This document shows, piece by piece, positions 34,798 through 43,195 of a stretch of DNA of 64,000 nt. Source of the DNA: Bin80 sp026708685 (GTDB lineage Bacteria > Bacteroidota > Rhodothermia > Rhodothermales > Bin80); contig OZ241742.1 of the NCBI GenBank assembly GCA_965200955.1, positions 2,170,001 through 2,234,000 on the forward strand, written 5' to 3'. The notes beneath the pieces were generated by a model. That model worked only from the letters and a program-made list of their open reading frames with translations. It was not told the DNA's origin and did not search any database. The position numbers and the translations under genes were made by a program. Every line of letters starts with the position of its first letter. Position 1 is the stretch's first letter.

Positions 34798-36906
34798 ATG
34801 CAATCAGTTCAATTAATTTTATTAGTGTGCACTTGTGGCGTAGTTGCCCTCGTGTTTGCCTGGCTTCGGGCTCGGTGGGTGTCTAAACAGGATCCAGGTA
34901 CGGACGAGATGAGAGCGATTGCTGGGTATATTGCACGAGGTGCCCAGGCATTTCTGAACCGTGAATATCGTGTGATTGCCATTTTTGTCGTATCGGTTGC
35001 TGCACTTTTGGTGTTCACGGGTCTCATGAGTGATGCTGATACGGGGCAGTCTCCCATGGTTGCTGTTTCCTTTTTTGTAGGAGCTTTCTGTAGTGGTGCC
35101 GCTGGGTTTATTGGGATGCGAGTGGCAACCAAGGCGAATGTGCGCACCACGAATGCTGCCCGAACCGGTTTAGCACCTGCACTCAATATTGCCTTCTCTG
35201 GTGGGTTGGTCATGGGGTTATGCGTTGTGGGTCTTGGTATTCTTGGACTGGGAGGACTTTTTTTAGCATACAGTGAATTAACCAACTGGTCAACCGTGCG
35301 AGTAATTGAAGTGATTTCTGGTTTTTCTTTGGGTGCTTCGTCCATTGCATTGTTTGCACGTGTAGGCGGTGGAATTTATACCAAAGCTGCAGATGTTGGC
35401 GCGGACTTGGCTGGAAAGGTGTATGAGGGAATTCCAGAAGATGATCCCCGTAATCCAGCGACGATTGCTGATAATGTGGGCGATAATGTGGGCGATGTTG
35501 CTGGAATGGGAGCGGATCTTTTTGAGAGTTATGTTGGCTCCATCATCGGTGCAATGGTCTTAGGAACCGGTTTTCTGGCCGTCTTTGACGGATCTACCGC
35601 GGCCTTGGGAAGTTTGAGTGCTGTTCTTTTGCCCCTTGTATTGGGAGCTGTTGGGATTCTTGTTTCCGTTCTCGGCTCGTTTTTTGTTCGGGTCAAGGAG
35701 GGTGGTAATCCACAGCGGGGCCTCAATTTAGGTGAATTTGGTGCAAGTGGAGTGATGGCGATCCTTGCATTTTTTGTCATTACATGGATGCTTCCCAGCG
35801 AGTGGGTTGCCACCACGAGTATTGTGGGAGAACGCACCTATACTGCCTTAGGTGTCTTTTTCTCTATGGTGATTGGCTTATCTGCTGGCGTTTTGATTGG
35901 ATTGGCCACCGAGTATTTTACGGCGACGACGACCCAGCCAACCTATCTGATTGCGAAACAGAGTATGACGGGTGCGGCCACCAATATTATTTCGGGATTA
36001 GGGACAGGAATGTACTCTACGGGTGTTCCTGCTTTGGTTCTTGCCTTGGCTATTGTTGGTGCGTTCAGTACGGCTGGTTTGTATGGGATTGCGATTGCAG
36101 CGGTTGGGATGCTTTCAGTGACGGGGATTCAGTTAGCGGTAGATGCGTATGGGCCAATTAGTGACAATGCTGGTGGCATTGCAGAAATGAGTCATCTTCC
36201 CGCGGAGGTTCGTGAGCGAACTGACAAACTTGATGCTGTAGGCAATACAACGGCGGCTATTGGAAAGGGATTTGCCATTGGCTCGGCAGCTTTGACGGCC
36301 CTTGCCCTTTTTGCAGCGTTCATGCAACAGACTGGTTTGGAGACCATCAATGTGGCACAGCCCAATATTCTTGCGGGATTGCTGATTGGTGCTACCCTTC
36401 CGTACGTATTCAGTGCGATGGCTATGGCTGCAGTAGGACGTGCCTCTGCTGATATGATTCGTGAGGTGGGACGACAGTTCAATGAAATTTCTGGACTTCG
36501 TGAAGGTACTGCGACTGCTGAGTATGCCAAGTGTGTGGATATTTCTACAGCAGCGGCTATACGCGAAATGGTCGCACCTGGACTTCTAGCCATTCTGCTT
36601 CCTGTCATTGTAGGATTTATTAGCATAGATATGTTAGGTGGGCTCTTGGTTGGAGTAACGGTGTCGGGTGTTCTTTTTGCCATTTTTCAATCCAATGCAG
36701 GGGGAGCATGGGATAATGCCAAGAAGCGTATTGAGGGGGGGATGAATATTAATGGTGAAATTTTGGGCAAAGGTACAGAGGCGCACAAGGCTGCGGTGGT
36801 TGGCGATACCGTGGGGGATCCATTCAAGGACACTTCTGGTCCGAGTTTGAATATCCTGATTAAGTTGATTGCTGTGGTTGCACTGGTCATTGCTCCGTTA
36901 TTGTAA
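34798..36906 (+). CDS. hppA: Membrane-bound proton/sodium pyrophosphatase
   Basis: About 702 residues from ATG 34798; a frame-open TTG start at 34717 overlaps pth and adds an unlikely N-terminus. Sixteen-helix pump. Substrate motif GADLAGKVYEGIPEDDPRNPATIADNVGDNVGDVAGMGADLFESYVG-type region is split over about residues 205-250, with GNTTAAIGKGFAIGSAAL and DTVGDPFKDTSGPSLNI at the end. The Ala in GNTTAA is typical of the K+-dependent class, which includes Na+-pumping enzymes. It hydrolyses pyrophosphate to pump cations. Confidence 0.95.
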   Translation: MQSVQLILLVCTCGVVALVFAWLRARWVSKQDPGTDEMRAIAGYIARGAQAFLNREYRVIAIFVVSVAALLVFTGLMSDADTGQSPMVAVSFFVGAFCSGAAGFIGMRVATKANVRTTNAARTGLAPALNIAFSGGLVMGLCVVGLGILGLGGLFLAYSELTNWSTVRVIEVISGFSLGASSIALFARVGGGIYTKAADVGADLAGKVYEGIPEDDPRNPATIADNVGDNVGDVAGMGADLFESYVGSIIGAMVLGTGFLAVFDGSTAALGSLSAVLLPLVLGAVGILVSVLGSFFVRVKEGGNPQRGLNLGEFGASGVMAILAFFVITWMLPSEWVATTSIVGERTYTALGVFFSMVIGLSAGVLIGLATEYFTATTTQPTYLIAKQSMTGAATNIISGLGTGMYSTGVPALVLALAIVGAFSTAGLYGIAIAAVGMLSVTGIQLAVDAYGPISDNAGGIAEMSHLPAEVRERTDKLDAVGNTTAAIGKGFAIGSAALTALALFAAFMQQTGLETINVAQPNILAGLLIGATLPYVFSAMAMAAVGRASADMIREVGRQFNEISGLREGTATAEYAKCVDISTAAAIREMVAPGLLAILLPVIVGFISIDMLGGLLVGVTVSGVLFAIFQSNAGGAWDNAKKRIEGGMNINGEILGKGTEAHKAAVVGDTVGDPFKDTSGPSLNILIKLIAVVALVIAPLL

Positions 36907-37244
36907 AGAGGGGTTTTCCAATCTTCATCCATATCATCTCATTAGATTCGGCTCATCCACTATGGATGCCATTTAGCCGTTTTGTGAGGTTGTATGTTTA
37001 GTAGCATTTTGAGACTGGATCATTGAGTAAACAATGGATACTCATGATTCCCACATGTCTTTTGCAAAACCTGCTAACATTTCAATTGAGGATATGAATG
37101 CAATCCTCAGGCGAGAGATATATAAATCAGTAAAATGAACATTTTCTCAATATGAAGAGCACTGATCTAAATGAGTGACAGACACAAAAGTTGGTTGATT
37201 ATGTATTTTGGTTATATTTCAGTTCGTCTCTGAAATTAGATCCA
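36907..37244. other. Intergenic region (338 bp) before the tandem repeat
   Basis: Has the first repeat-unit promoter region from about 37093. A TCTTTTGCAAAACCTG segment at about 37058-37075 shares 14 bases with the TIR of the IS at 56091, but no partner end was found. Confidence 0.45.
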
Positions 37245-37490
37245 ATGGCTACGTCGTATAATGATCGTATAAACAGAATTGGTGAGAAGGCCCGGCGTAT
37301 ACACGATGAAACGCTCAGGGAAAAACTTGAACTGACACACATGGGTCTGTCAGTTGTCATTGATGTTGATACTGGAAACTACTATCTGGGTGAGACGGAC
37401 GATCTTGCTATGAAGAATGCTCGTGAGTAACAACCCTACGGTCTTTATTGCATCATTGACATAGGCCGAGTGACAAGAATTAGAGGATAA
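37245..37490 (+). pseudogene. Copy 1 of small DUF5678-like gene, stopped by nonsense codon
   Basis: The product starts MATSYNDRINRIGEKARRI and matches copies 2 and 3 until NARE; there a TAA at 37428-37430 replaces the CAA (Gln) of the other copies. Reading through gives the same C-terminus (PYGLYCIIDIGRVTRIRG) and a stop at 37488. So one C-to-T change shortened it to 61 residues. The missing part is the conserved last strand, so the short protein is probably inactive. Confidence 0.8.
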
Positions 37491-37693
37491 TCAACCTGTC
37501 TAATATCAGCATATTGGCCGCCACTTTGGATGAAGGTTTTATGCTTCTTATGAGGTGCATTTCTCTTCCAATCACTTACCTACATATCTCGCCCCTGAAT
37601 GCTGAAAGAGAGCAATGTATACAATCAGTAGAATGGATTATTTCTTTGTAATAAAGAACGACTGATTCATTGAGTAATGGACACAAAAGTGGA

Positions 37694-37720
37694 TTGATTA
37701 ATATATTTTGCTTATCTTTG
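37694..37720 (+). promoter_or_regulatory. Candidate Bacteroidota-type promoter for copy 2
   Basis: TATCTTTG at 37713-37720 matches the Bacteroidota -7 consensus TAnnTTTG; TTG at 37694-37696 lies 16 bases upstream (the usual spacing is slightly longer). Copies 1 and 3 have TATATTTC at the same place. Conservation across the three units supports it. Confidence 0.35.
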
Positions 37721-37746
37721 AGTGAACAAAAAACATTATAGATCTT

Positions 37747-37992
37747 ATGGCTGAGTCATATCAAGATCGTATAGGCAGGATTTGCGATAAGGCCCGGCGT
37801 ATATACGATGAAACATTGAGGGAAAAACTTGAGCTGACACACATGGGTCAGTCAGTTGTCATTGATGTTGATACGGGAAACTACTATCTGGGCGAGACGG
37901 ACGATCGTGCTATGAAGAATGCCCGAGAGCAACAACCCTACGGTCTTTATTGCATCATTGACATAGGCCGAGTAACAAGAATTAGACAATAA
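37747..37992 (+). CDS. Copy 2 of small DUF5678-like protein
   Basis: 81 residues, MAESYQDRIGRICDKARRI, then THMGQSVVIDVDTGNYYLG and DDRAMKNAREQQPYGLYCIIDIGRVTRI. The order helix - short beta-sheet (VVIDVDTGNY) - helix (A-K-NAREQ) - strand (LYCIIDIGR) recalls DUF5678-type proteins, which in cyanobacteria and other phyla are commonly encoded just before a retropepsin-like protease. Function unknown; an antitoxin- or substrate-like role for the protease is a guess from this linkage. The ORF is intact. Confidence 0.72.
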   Translation: MAESYQDRIGRICDKARRIYDETLREKLELTHMGQSVVIDVDTGNYYLGETDDRAMKNAREQQPYGLYCIIDIGRVTRIRQ

Positions 37993-38243
37993 TCACCTTG
38001 TGTGATCATGAGCATATTGACCGCTACTCTGGATGAAAGTTTTATGCTCTCTTATGAGGTGATTTCTCTTCCAATCACTTACCCACATATCTCGCGTCTG
38101 AATGGTGTCCGCTGAAAGAGAGATGTATACTATCAGGGAATGCATCATTTCTTTGTTAAAAAGTAGCACTGGTCCATTTGATCATGGACACAAAATAATA
38201 TATTTTGCGTATATTTCATTTCATCTATTAATATTTAGATCTT

Positions 38244-38483
38244 ATGGCTAAGTCCTATCAAGATTGTATAGACAGAATTGGTGATGAGGCCCAACGTATT
38301 TACGATGAAACGTTGAGGGAAAAACTTGAACTAACCCACATGGGACAGTCAGTTGTCATTGATGTTGATACGGGAAACTACTATCTGGGTGAAACGGACT
38401 ATCTTGCTATGAAGAATGCCCGTGAGCAACAACCCTATGGTCTTTATTGCATCATTGATATTGGCAGAGTAACAAGAATTTGA
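38244..38483 (+). CDS. Copy 3 of small DUF5678-like protein, coupled to protease gene
   Basis: 79 residues, MAKSYQDCIDRIGDEAQRI and the same conserved region as copies 1 and 2 (THMGQSVVIDVDTGNYYLGE, then DYLAMKNAREQQPYGLYCII). Its TGA at 38481-38483 overlaps the TTG start of the protease gene, so the two are translationally coupled. This pair is the complete ancestral unit; copies 1 and 2 look like partial duplications of it. Confidence 0.75.
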   Translation: MAKSYQDCIDRIGDEAQRIYDETLREKLELTHMGQSVVIDVDTGNYYLGETDYLAMKNAREQQPYGLYCIIDIGRVTRI

Positions 38484-38908
38484 GGATAATCAACTTGTCT
38501 GATCATCAGCATATAATTGGACACTTTGACGATGACGGCAATCCGTGCATTCTTTGTCATATTCGTGGAATTAAGCACTCTCATCCTGGTTTGGAATACG
38601 TGGGAATTATTGATACAGGATTCTCTGGATTTATTAAGTTGCCCATGGATGTAGGGATCCGTTTGTCCCTTCCACTTGAAGGCATACAATTTGGAACCTT
38701 GGCTGATGAATCTCAGATAAAAATGCTAACAGCATCAGCAGATGTTACAGTAGGCGAAGAAACAAAAACGGGAACCGCACTTTTATCATGGACCTCCGGT
38801 CCTATCTTGGTAGGAATGAAATTTTTAAGAATGTTTGAGCGTGCACTATTCATTTCGGAGAGTGCGGGGGTCATGTTGGTGGAAGAGACTTCGATTAACA
38901 GTCCTTGA
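38480..38908 (+). CDS. Retropepsin-like (clan AA) aspartic protease
   Basis: 142 residues from TTG at 38480 (another TTG at 38495 is possible; no ATG fits). VGIIDTGFSGFIKLP (residues 41-55) is the DTG motif of clan AA proteases with the catalytic Asp at 45. A hydrophobic flap-like region and GPILVGMKFLRMFERAL, matching the conserved L-x-G-x-x-F/L-L motif of the fold, follow. These small proteins act as homodimers like retroviral proteases; in bacteria their substrates are mostly unknown. It follows copy 3 directly with a four-base overlap. The pairing is recurrent in other phyla. Confidence 0.82.
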   Translation: MRIINLSDHQHIIGHFDDDGNPCILCHIRGIKHSHPGLEYVGIIDTGFSGFIKLPMDVGIRLSLPLEGIQFGTLADESQIKMLTASADVTVGEETKTGTALLSWTSGPILVGMKFLRMFERALFISESAGVMLVEETSINSP

Positions 38909-39406
38909 AAATCAGCATAATCGTTGCGGAAATACCTCTAAAATTGGTTCTTCAATTTTTCATCTGAAAATGTTTGATATAGCAAAGCCGTAACGTTATA
39001 AAGGTAAGGGAAAACGTATTCATCAATGCTGCAAGATCATTTTACCGCCAATTATTTTTTCTTCAGTGACTGAATAGATGAAATTGCCAGTGCAATTGAA
39101 AGGAGTACCAGCGGTAACATAACACTACAGCTATGTCCATGTGTCTATAATTTTAAGATATAGTGCAACAGGAATTCTTGATGTATGTACTTTTTTCAAC
39201 TCCAATTTTTATTCATCATTTCGTCAAGTATTGATTCAATCCGAATAAAACCTCCAATTCCTAGATGCGGTTACTATCGTTTGAGAATCATAAAGACTAC
39301 TGAGAAGGATTGGTTGGGTGTGGATCTTTTGATCGGTCATTGATATAACGGAATTTAGATCATATTGAAAAAGAATCCACCCATTAGAATCAATCGCGTA
39401 GTTGAC
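38909..39406. other. Intergenic region (498 bp), no gene seen
   Basis: Convergent gap between the protease gene (plus) and the MetE-like gene (minus). No ORF, RNA or strong terminator was recognised on reading. Confidence 0.5.
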
Positions 39407-40429
39407 TCAAATTCCTAATTCAGACTTGACGATATTCGTTCCCTCAACCAGAGCTTTTAATTTTGTGCGAGTAGCCCACCGTGCTGTTTCACTGAAACCG
39501 CAGTCAGGTGAAAGCACCAGCTGATCTGCTGGGACATATTGAAGTACCTTTCGTATACGATCTGCAACAATTTCAGGAGTCTCAATAAAATAGTTTTTGA
39601 CATCAATGATACCTGCGGCGACCACTCGCCCACTATTGGCAATTTGGGTTGCCAATTCCAATTCTGCCATTTCCCTGTTGGCAAACTCTAGATGTATTTC
39701 ATGAGCATCAACGTCAAGGATTTGTGGAAAAAGGGGTGCATAGGTGCGGTGGGCGACAGGGCGGCCTAAATAATTCCCAAAACATAAGTGCAAACTAATT
39801 TCAGCATTGACTCCATCAACGGATTGGTTAAATAGTTCAACATATTGACGGGGTGAATCTTTATGTACGGCCGCAGATGGTTCATCCAGTTGGATAAACC
39901 CTGCACCTGACTTGACCACTGCTTTCAGTTCCTCGTTGATGATTTTGGCAAATTGGGCAGCCACTTCCATACGGTCCCTGTAAATCGTGCCAGTTTGAAT
40001 GCGACCTGCAAGCGTGTATGGGCCGGGGCAGGTCACTTTAAGTATATGTTTGGTACGTGACTTTGCATACAAGAACTCATCTACAATTCCAAGCCCATCA
40101 GGAGCAAAAAATGGTTCATGTGCAATATACCTCTCACGCTGGTCGTGTCCACCGGGTCCGAGTTTTCTGAGCGGTTCGGTAGGCGTTAATCCATGTAGAC
40201 GATCATAAAACCCAGCCGTAAAGAAACCAAACCGTCGCATTTCGCCATCGGTGAGGATATCAATCCCTGCTTCTTCTTGATCTCGGATAGCAAGATCCAC
40301 AGCGTCATCAAGCGTTTCTCTGATATCTTCGGGCCCATATTCACCGCGACTCATCGCGTCCTGGGAGGTGATCAACCAAGATGGAATAGCATAGCTGCCT
40401 ATCACACTTGTTTTTAACATGATACTCAT
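39407..40429 (-). CDS. MetE C-terminal domain-like protein (core-MetE)
   Basis: 340 residues, the size of the stand-alone catalytic half of cobalamin-independent methionine synthase. TSVIGSYAIPSWL at the start, DILTDGEMRR, KVTCPGPYTLA, FIQLDEPSAAVHKD (usually LDEP), then zinc-site motifs LHLCFGN (His, Cys) and LSPDCGF (Cys). Core-MetE proteins lack the N-terminal folate-binding half and in some anaerobes transfer methyl groups from methylcobalamin to homocysteine; other homologues act on other thiols. Substrate here is uncertain. Start could be Met1 or Met4 (ATGs at 40429 and 40420). Confidence 0.82.
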   Translation of the reverse strand: MSIMLKTSVIGSYAIPSWLITSQDAMSRGEYGPEDIRETLDDAVDLAIRDQEEAGIDILTDGEMRRFGFFTAGFYDRLHGLTPTEPLRKLGPGGHDQRERYIAHEPFFAPDGLGIVDEFLYAKSRTKHILKVTCPGPYTLAGRIQTGTIYRDRMEVAAQFAKIINEELKAVVKSGAGFIQLDEPSAAVHKDSPRQYVELFNQSVDGVNAEISLHLCFGNYLGRPVAHRTYAPLFPQILDVDAHEIHLEFANREMAELELATQIANSGRVVAAGIIDVKNYFIETPEIVADRIRKVLQYVPADQLVLSPDCGFSETARWATRTKLKALVEGTNIVKSELGI

Positions 40430-40585
40430 GGAGTTGAGAAAAAATGAACCATTACTGATGGATTAAGATGAAATTTATGAAATTGCCATCGACTTTTCAA
40501 ATCTTCCCAACGAATAGTCATCGGATTAGTGTTCTCAGTCTTGAATGAATTTTTATTGTCAACCAAAAATTTTGAACAGTATTCA

Positions 40586-40683
40586 GAGCCGTTTGCAAAA
40601 CCTACCAGCCAATTCTAAAAGATGCACCAAGGGTGCTCTATGGCAATATTTCTGCTGAAACGCTGAGGTTTTGCAAAAGCCTC
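40586..40683. mobile_element. 98-bp MITE with 19-bp ends and TTCA target duplication
   Basis: Left end GAGCCGTTTGCAAAACCT (40586) and right end GAGGTTTTGCAAAAGCCTC (40665-40683) are inverted copies with few mismatches. Both flanks carry TTCA (40582-40585 and 40684-40687), a perfect 4-bp target-site duplication. The ends match the 19-bp repeats of the IS at 56091-57716 except for one or two bases, and that IS also makes a 4-bp duplication. The interior has no ORF. It is a non-autonomous relative likely moved by that transposase. It lies about 95 bp before the first FG-GAP gene. Confidence 0.85.
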
Positions 40684-40778
40684 TTCATAAAAGATTATTT
40701 ATTCAACTTTTTGTATATTTAAGTGTAATAGGCAAACAGCTGTTTTTTTTTCACTATCCGTTCATTAATCTTATTCAC

Positions 40779-42692
40779 ATGCACAAGTGTTTCTACTACG
40801 TTTTATTTGTTGTTTTTCTGTATGCAACTGAATCTTCCATCGCTCAAAAAGTAGTTTTTGAGTGGACTCCCAGTACAACGGAGGCGTTTACTGAGGATGA
40901 TGTTCCTGCATATACTCCAGGGTTTCAGGCAGGTGCTCCAAGTATTGTAGGGCCTGCAGATTTAGATAACGATGGCAAAATTGAGGTCATTCTTACTGAT
41001 TACTCTGGTGGCGGGCGCGTCCATGTTTTAGAAAGTGCGGGTGCGGATACTTGGGAGCTCATTTACTCCTCCCCAACCTTGAATCCAGAATCTGGTGCTA
41101 CAAATAATGCCCGTGGCGTTGGTTTTGGAGATTTGGATGATGATGGAATGGGCGAATTTTATGTTTTTACGGGGCTTAACATTCCCGAAGATAGCCCTAT
41201 TAAAACTGCAGTTCCAAATCCAGGCCTAGCTGTGGTTGAAGCCACCGGAGACAATACATTTAGTGACTTCCCAAACTTTTGGGATTTTGATGGTGATTTG
41301 CCATCGCGATTTTGGACGGAGCAAATCACCGTCGCTGATGTTGACGGTGATGAAATTTCGGAATTGTTGTTTGGCAACAATGGTTCTAACAATATCTATG
41401 ATGGATGGTATGTGGTGACAGCTTCCGATTTAGGAACATCTCTTGCTTCCTTTAATTTGGAGAAACGATGGACATCTAGATCGGATTCGGTTGACATGGT
41501 TGGCCGAGGTGGGGGTAGTGCATACGGAATTATTCCTGCGGATCTTGACGGAGATGGGGCTCATGAAATTGTGTTATCTAGCTGGAATTATATGAGTTTG
41601 TATGTTATAGGTGTTGATGGACCTGATTCATATATAGATTCCGAAAGAGAAAATGCCCAGTATTATGCAGTTCCCTTAGCAATTGACAATGATGATATCT
41701 CATACTTCGGATGTGTTGTCGTTGACATAGATAAGAATGGTGATCATGAGGTTTATTGCCCCTCAAATATCACTGCTGATCTTACAATTCTCAACTATGA
41801 ACAAGGAGAGGACCCATTAAAAATTCTCGATGATAATGTTGTTTATCAGACAATTAAAGAAAAGGTGTCAAGTTGGGGACTTACTGCCGGAGATATTGAT
41901 CAAGACGGAAAAATTGAGTTGATAGGAACGGGAGATCCTTACACTCCCCAGAACTTTGCAGATGGTTCTTCTCCGAAATTTGCTAGAATAGTCCATTATG
42001 ATGGGAGTGGTGATGTAGAGGATGCGAATAGTTATCAAGTTGAAGAGATTGAATTTCCCATGCCCATGGGTACGATATTTGATACTGTGAATCGTGACAG
42101 TGCTGGTGTAAAAACGACCTACATGACATCAACCTATAACCCTGATGATCTAGGTTCATTAGGCATACGAGCCACCAAATTTGCGTTTCTTGGAGATGTA
42201 GATAATGATGGGCATACCGAAGTTGCAATGTCTCTATCCGGTATTCCTGACAGCATTTATGTATACAATGAGGAGTACAGTGCAACAGACTCTATGTATG
42301 TAAGAACCGATACACTATCTGCAACTCCAAATCCAAACAGAGTCTTCATGATGGTAATGAGCAGTGATGGAATATCAACGAGCATTTCAAATGACCGCGT
42401 GATTGTTCCTACGGATTTCGAGTTACATTCCAATTATCCAAATCCGTTTAATCCATCAACCAGTTTTTCTTTTACCTTACCACTGGATAAGCGAGTAAGT
42501 GTGAGGATTTATGATATGAATGGGCGCTTGATTCGCACCCTCATCAACGATGAATTCTACTCACAGGGAACTCACTCTGTCATCTGGAATAGCCTATCCG
42601 ATGCTGGTACACAAGTCGCTAGCGGTCAGTACATTTACACGTTGGAGTGGGGACAATTTCGTCAAGCACGACGGATGGTTCTTGTAAAGTAG
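40779..42692 (+). CDS. Secreted FG-GAP/VCBS repeat protein with type IX sorting domain
   Basis: About 637 residues from ATG 40779, where a signal peptide begins (MHKCFYYVLFVVFLYATESSIAQ); the frame is open up to 40671, inside the MITE. Seven repeats with DLDNDGKIEVI-type calcium-binding loops (also DLDDDGMGE, DVDGDEISE, DLDGDGAHE, DIDKNGDHE, DIDQDGKIE, DVDNDGHTE) suggest a beta-propeller. The C-terminal 90 residues (HSNYPNPFNPSTSFSFTLP ... ARRMVLVK) form a FlgD-like sorting domain for the type IX system. Probably a surface adhesin or binding protein. Paralogue of the next gene. Confidence 0.88.
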   Translation: MHKCFYYVLFVVFLYATESSIAQKVVFEWTPSTTEAFTEDDVPAYTPGFQAGAPSIVGPADLDNDGKIEVILTDYSGGGRVHVLESAGADTWELIYSSPTLNPESGATNNARGVGFGDLDDDGMGEFYVFTGLNIPEDSPIKTAVPNPGLAVVEATGDNTFSDFPNFWDFDGDLPSRFWTEQITVADVDGDEISELLFGNNGSNNIYDGWYVVTASDLGTSLASFNLEKRWTSRSDSVDMVGRGGGSAYGIIPADLDGDGAHEIVLSSWNYMSLYVIGVDGPDSYIDSERENAQYYAVPLAIDNDDISYFGCVVVDIDKNGDHEVYCPSNITADLTILNYEQGEDPLKILDDNVVYQTIKEKVSSWGLTAGDIDQDGKIELIGTGDPYTPQNFADGSSPKFARIVHYDGSGDVEDANSYQVEEIEFPMPMGTIFDTVNRDSAGVKTTYMTSTYNPDDLGSLGIRATKFAFLGDVDNDGHTEVAMSLSGIPDSIYVYNEEYSATDSMYVRTDTLSATPNPNRVFMMVMSSDGISTSISNDRVIVPTDFELHSNYPNPFNPSTSFSFTLPLDKRVSVRIYDMNGRLIRTLINDEFYSQGTHSVIWNSLSDAGTQVASGQYIYTLEWGQFRQARRMVLVK

Positions 42693-42700
42693 ACGATTTT

Positions 42701-42737
42701 GAGCAGGTGAAGAAATACAAATTTTCTTCACCTGCTC
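42701..42737. terminator. Long hairpin after first FG-GAP gene
   Basis: Perfect 14-bp stem GAGCAGGTGAAGAA (42701-42714) and TTCTTCACCTGCTC (42724-42737) with a 9-base loop, 8 bases after the stop codon. No T-run follows on the plus strand, so it may stabilise the mRNA 3' end or act as a factor-dependent terminator. A similar hairpin follows the paralogue. Confidence 0.55.
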
Positions 42738-43195
42738 ACTCTCTACATTCGCATTAGTGGAGTGATTGGATCAGTCTTTTCATCCCAAATTTCCAACTTC
42801 TTTTACCTGTTGTACATTTCCCGAAAAAACCTTCAGAGCTCCTTGAAGTGCCTTGAATGCAACCTTGATATGGATTAAATCTACAAAGTACCCTGTGCTA
42901 TAGATGAATGTCTGCGTCGTATAAGTAGGGGGAAATTCATCCCCTTTGTATCATGATCTTGATATGTCGTTTCAGATTTATTGACACACTAAATTACATT
43001 TTCGACTTCTTTGACATTGATCTTTTTCGGAGTGACTTGACTGAAAATAGAATATACTGGTTCATGAAATGAATTTAACGATCATTTTTACGTGCCTCTG
43101 TATTTTTAAAGTCAAAATGTTCTATATTTACACTTATCAGTGAGAAAGAGAGGTTACCTCTTTCTTGGGATTATTCATAACTAACGCTTTTTCAA
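42738..43195. other. Intergenic region (458 bp) before second FG-GAP gene
   Basis: No ORF seen. It probably holds the promoter of the second FG-GAP gene: TATATTTA at about 43124 resembles the Bacteroidota -7 box. A similar TATATTTAAG lies before the first paralogue at about 40714. Confidence 0.45.

Larger units (their letters stand above)
37093..38520 (+). repeat. Three tandem units of about 500 bp (small gene plus start of protease gene)
   Basis: Unit starts lie near 37093, 37596 and 38098; the small-gene ATGs are at 37245, 37747 and 38244 (502 and 497 bp apart). Each unit contains a similar upstream region (GACACAAAA-type block followed by an AT-rich stretch), the small ORF, and then about 50 bp that match the 5' end of the protease gene (GGATAATCAAC...). 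Only unit 3 continues into a complete protease gene. In units 1 and 2 the protease start is degenerate. The units have diverged by substitutions and short indels, so the duplication is not recent. Confidence 0.85.

Noticed and set aside
35784..36161. 125-codon plus-strand ORF inside hppA
   Set aside because: Shadow frame of a strongly conserved pump gene; Cys/Trp-rich composition is an artefact of reading Gly/Ala codons out of frame.
37058..37075. TCTTTTGCAAAACCTG resembling the IS/MITE end
   Set aside because: Only 14 bases match and no inverted partner with a 4-bp duplication was found within a few hundred bases.
37093..38520. CRISPR-like array because of regular spacing
   Set aside because: The period is about 500 bp and the units encode a protein; there are no short repeats with unique spacers.
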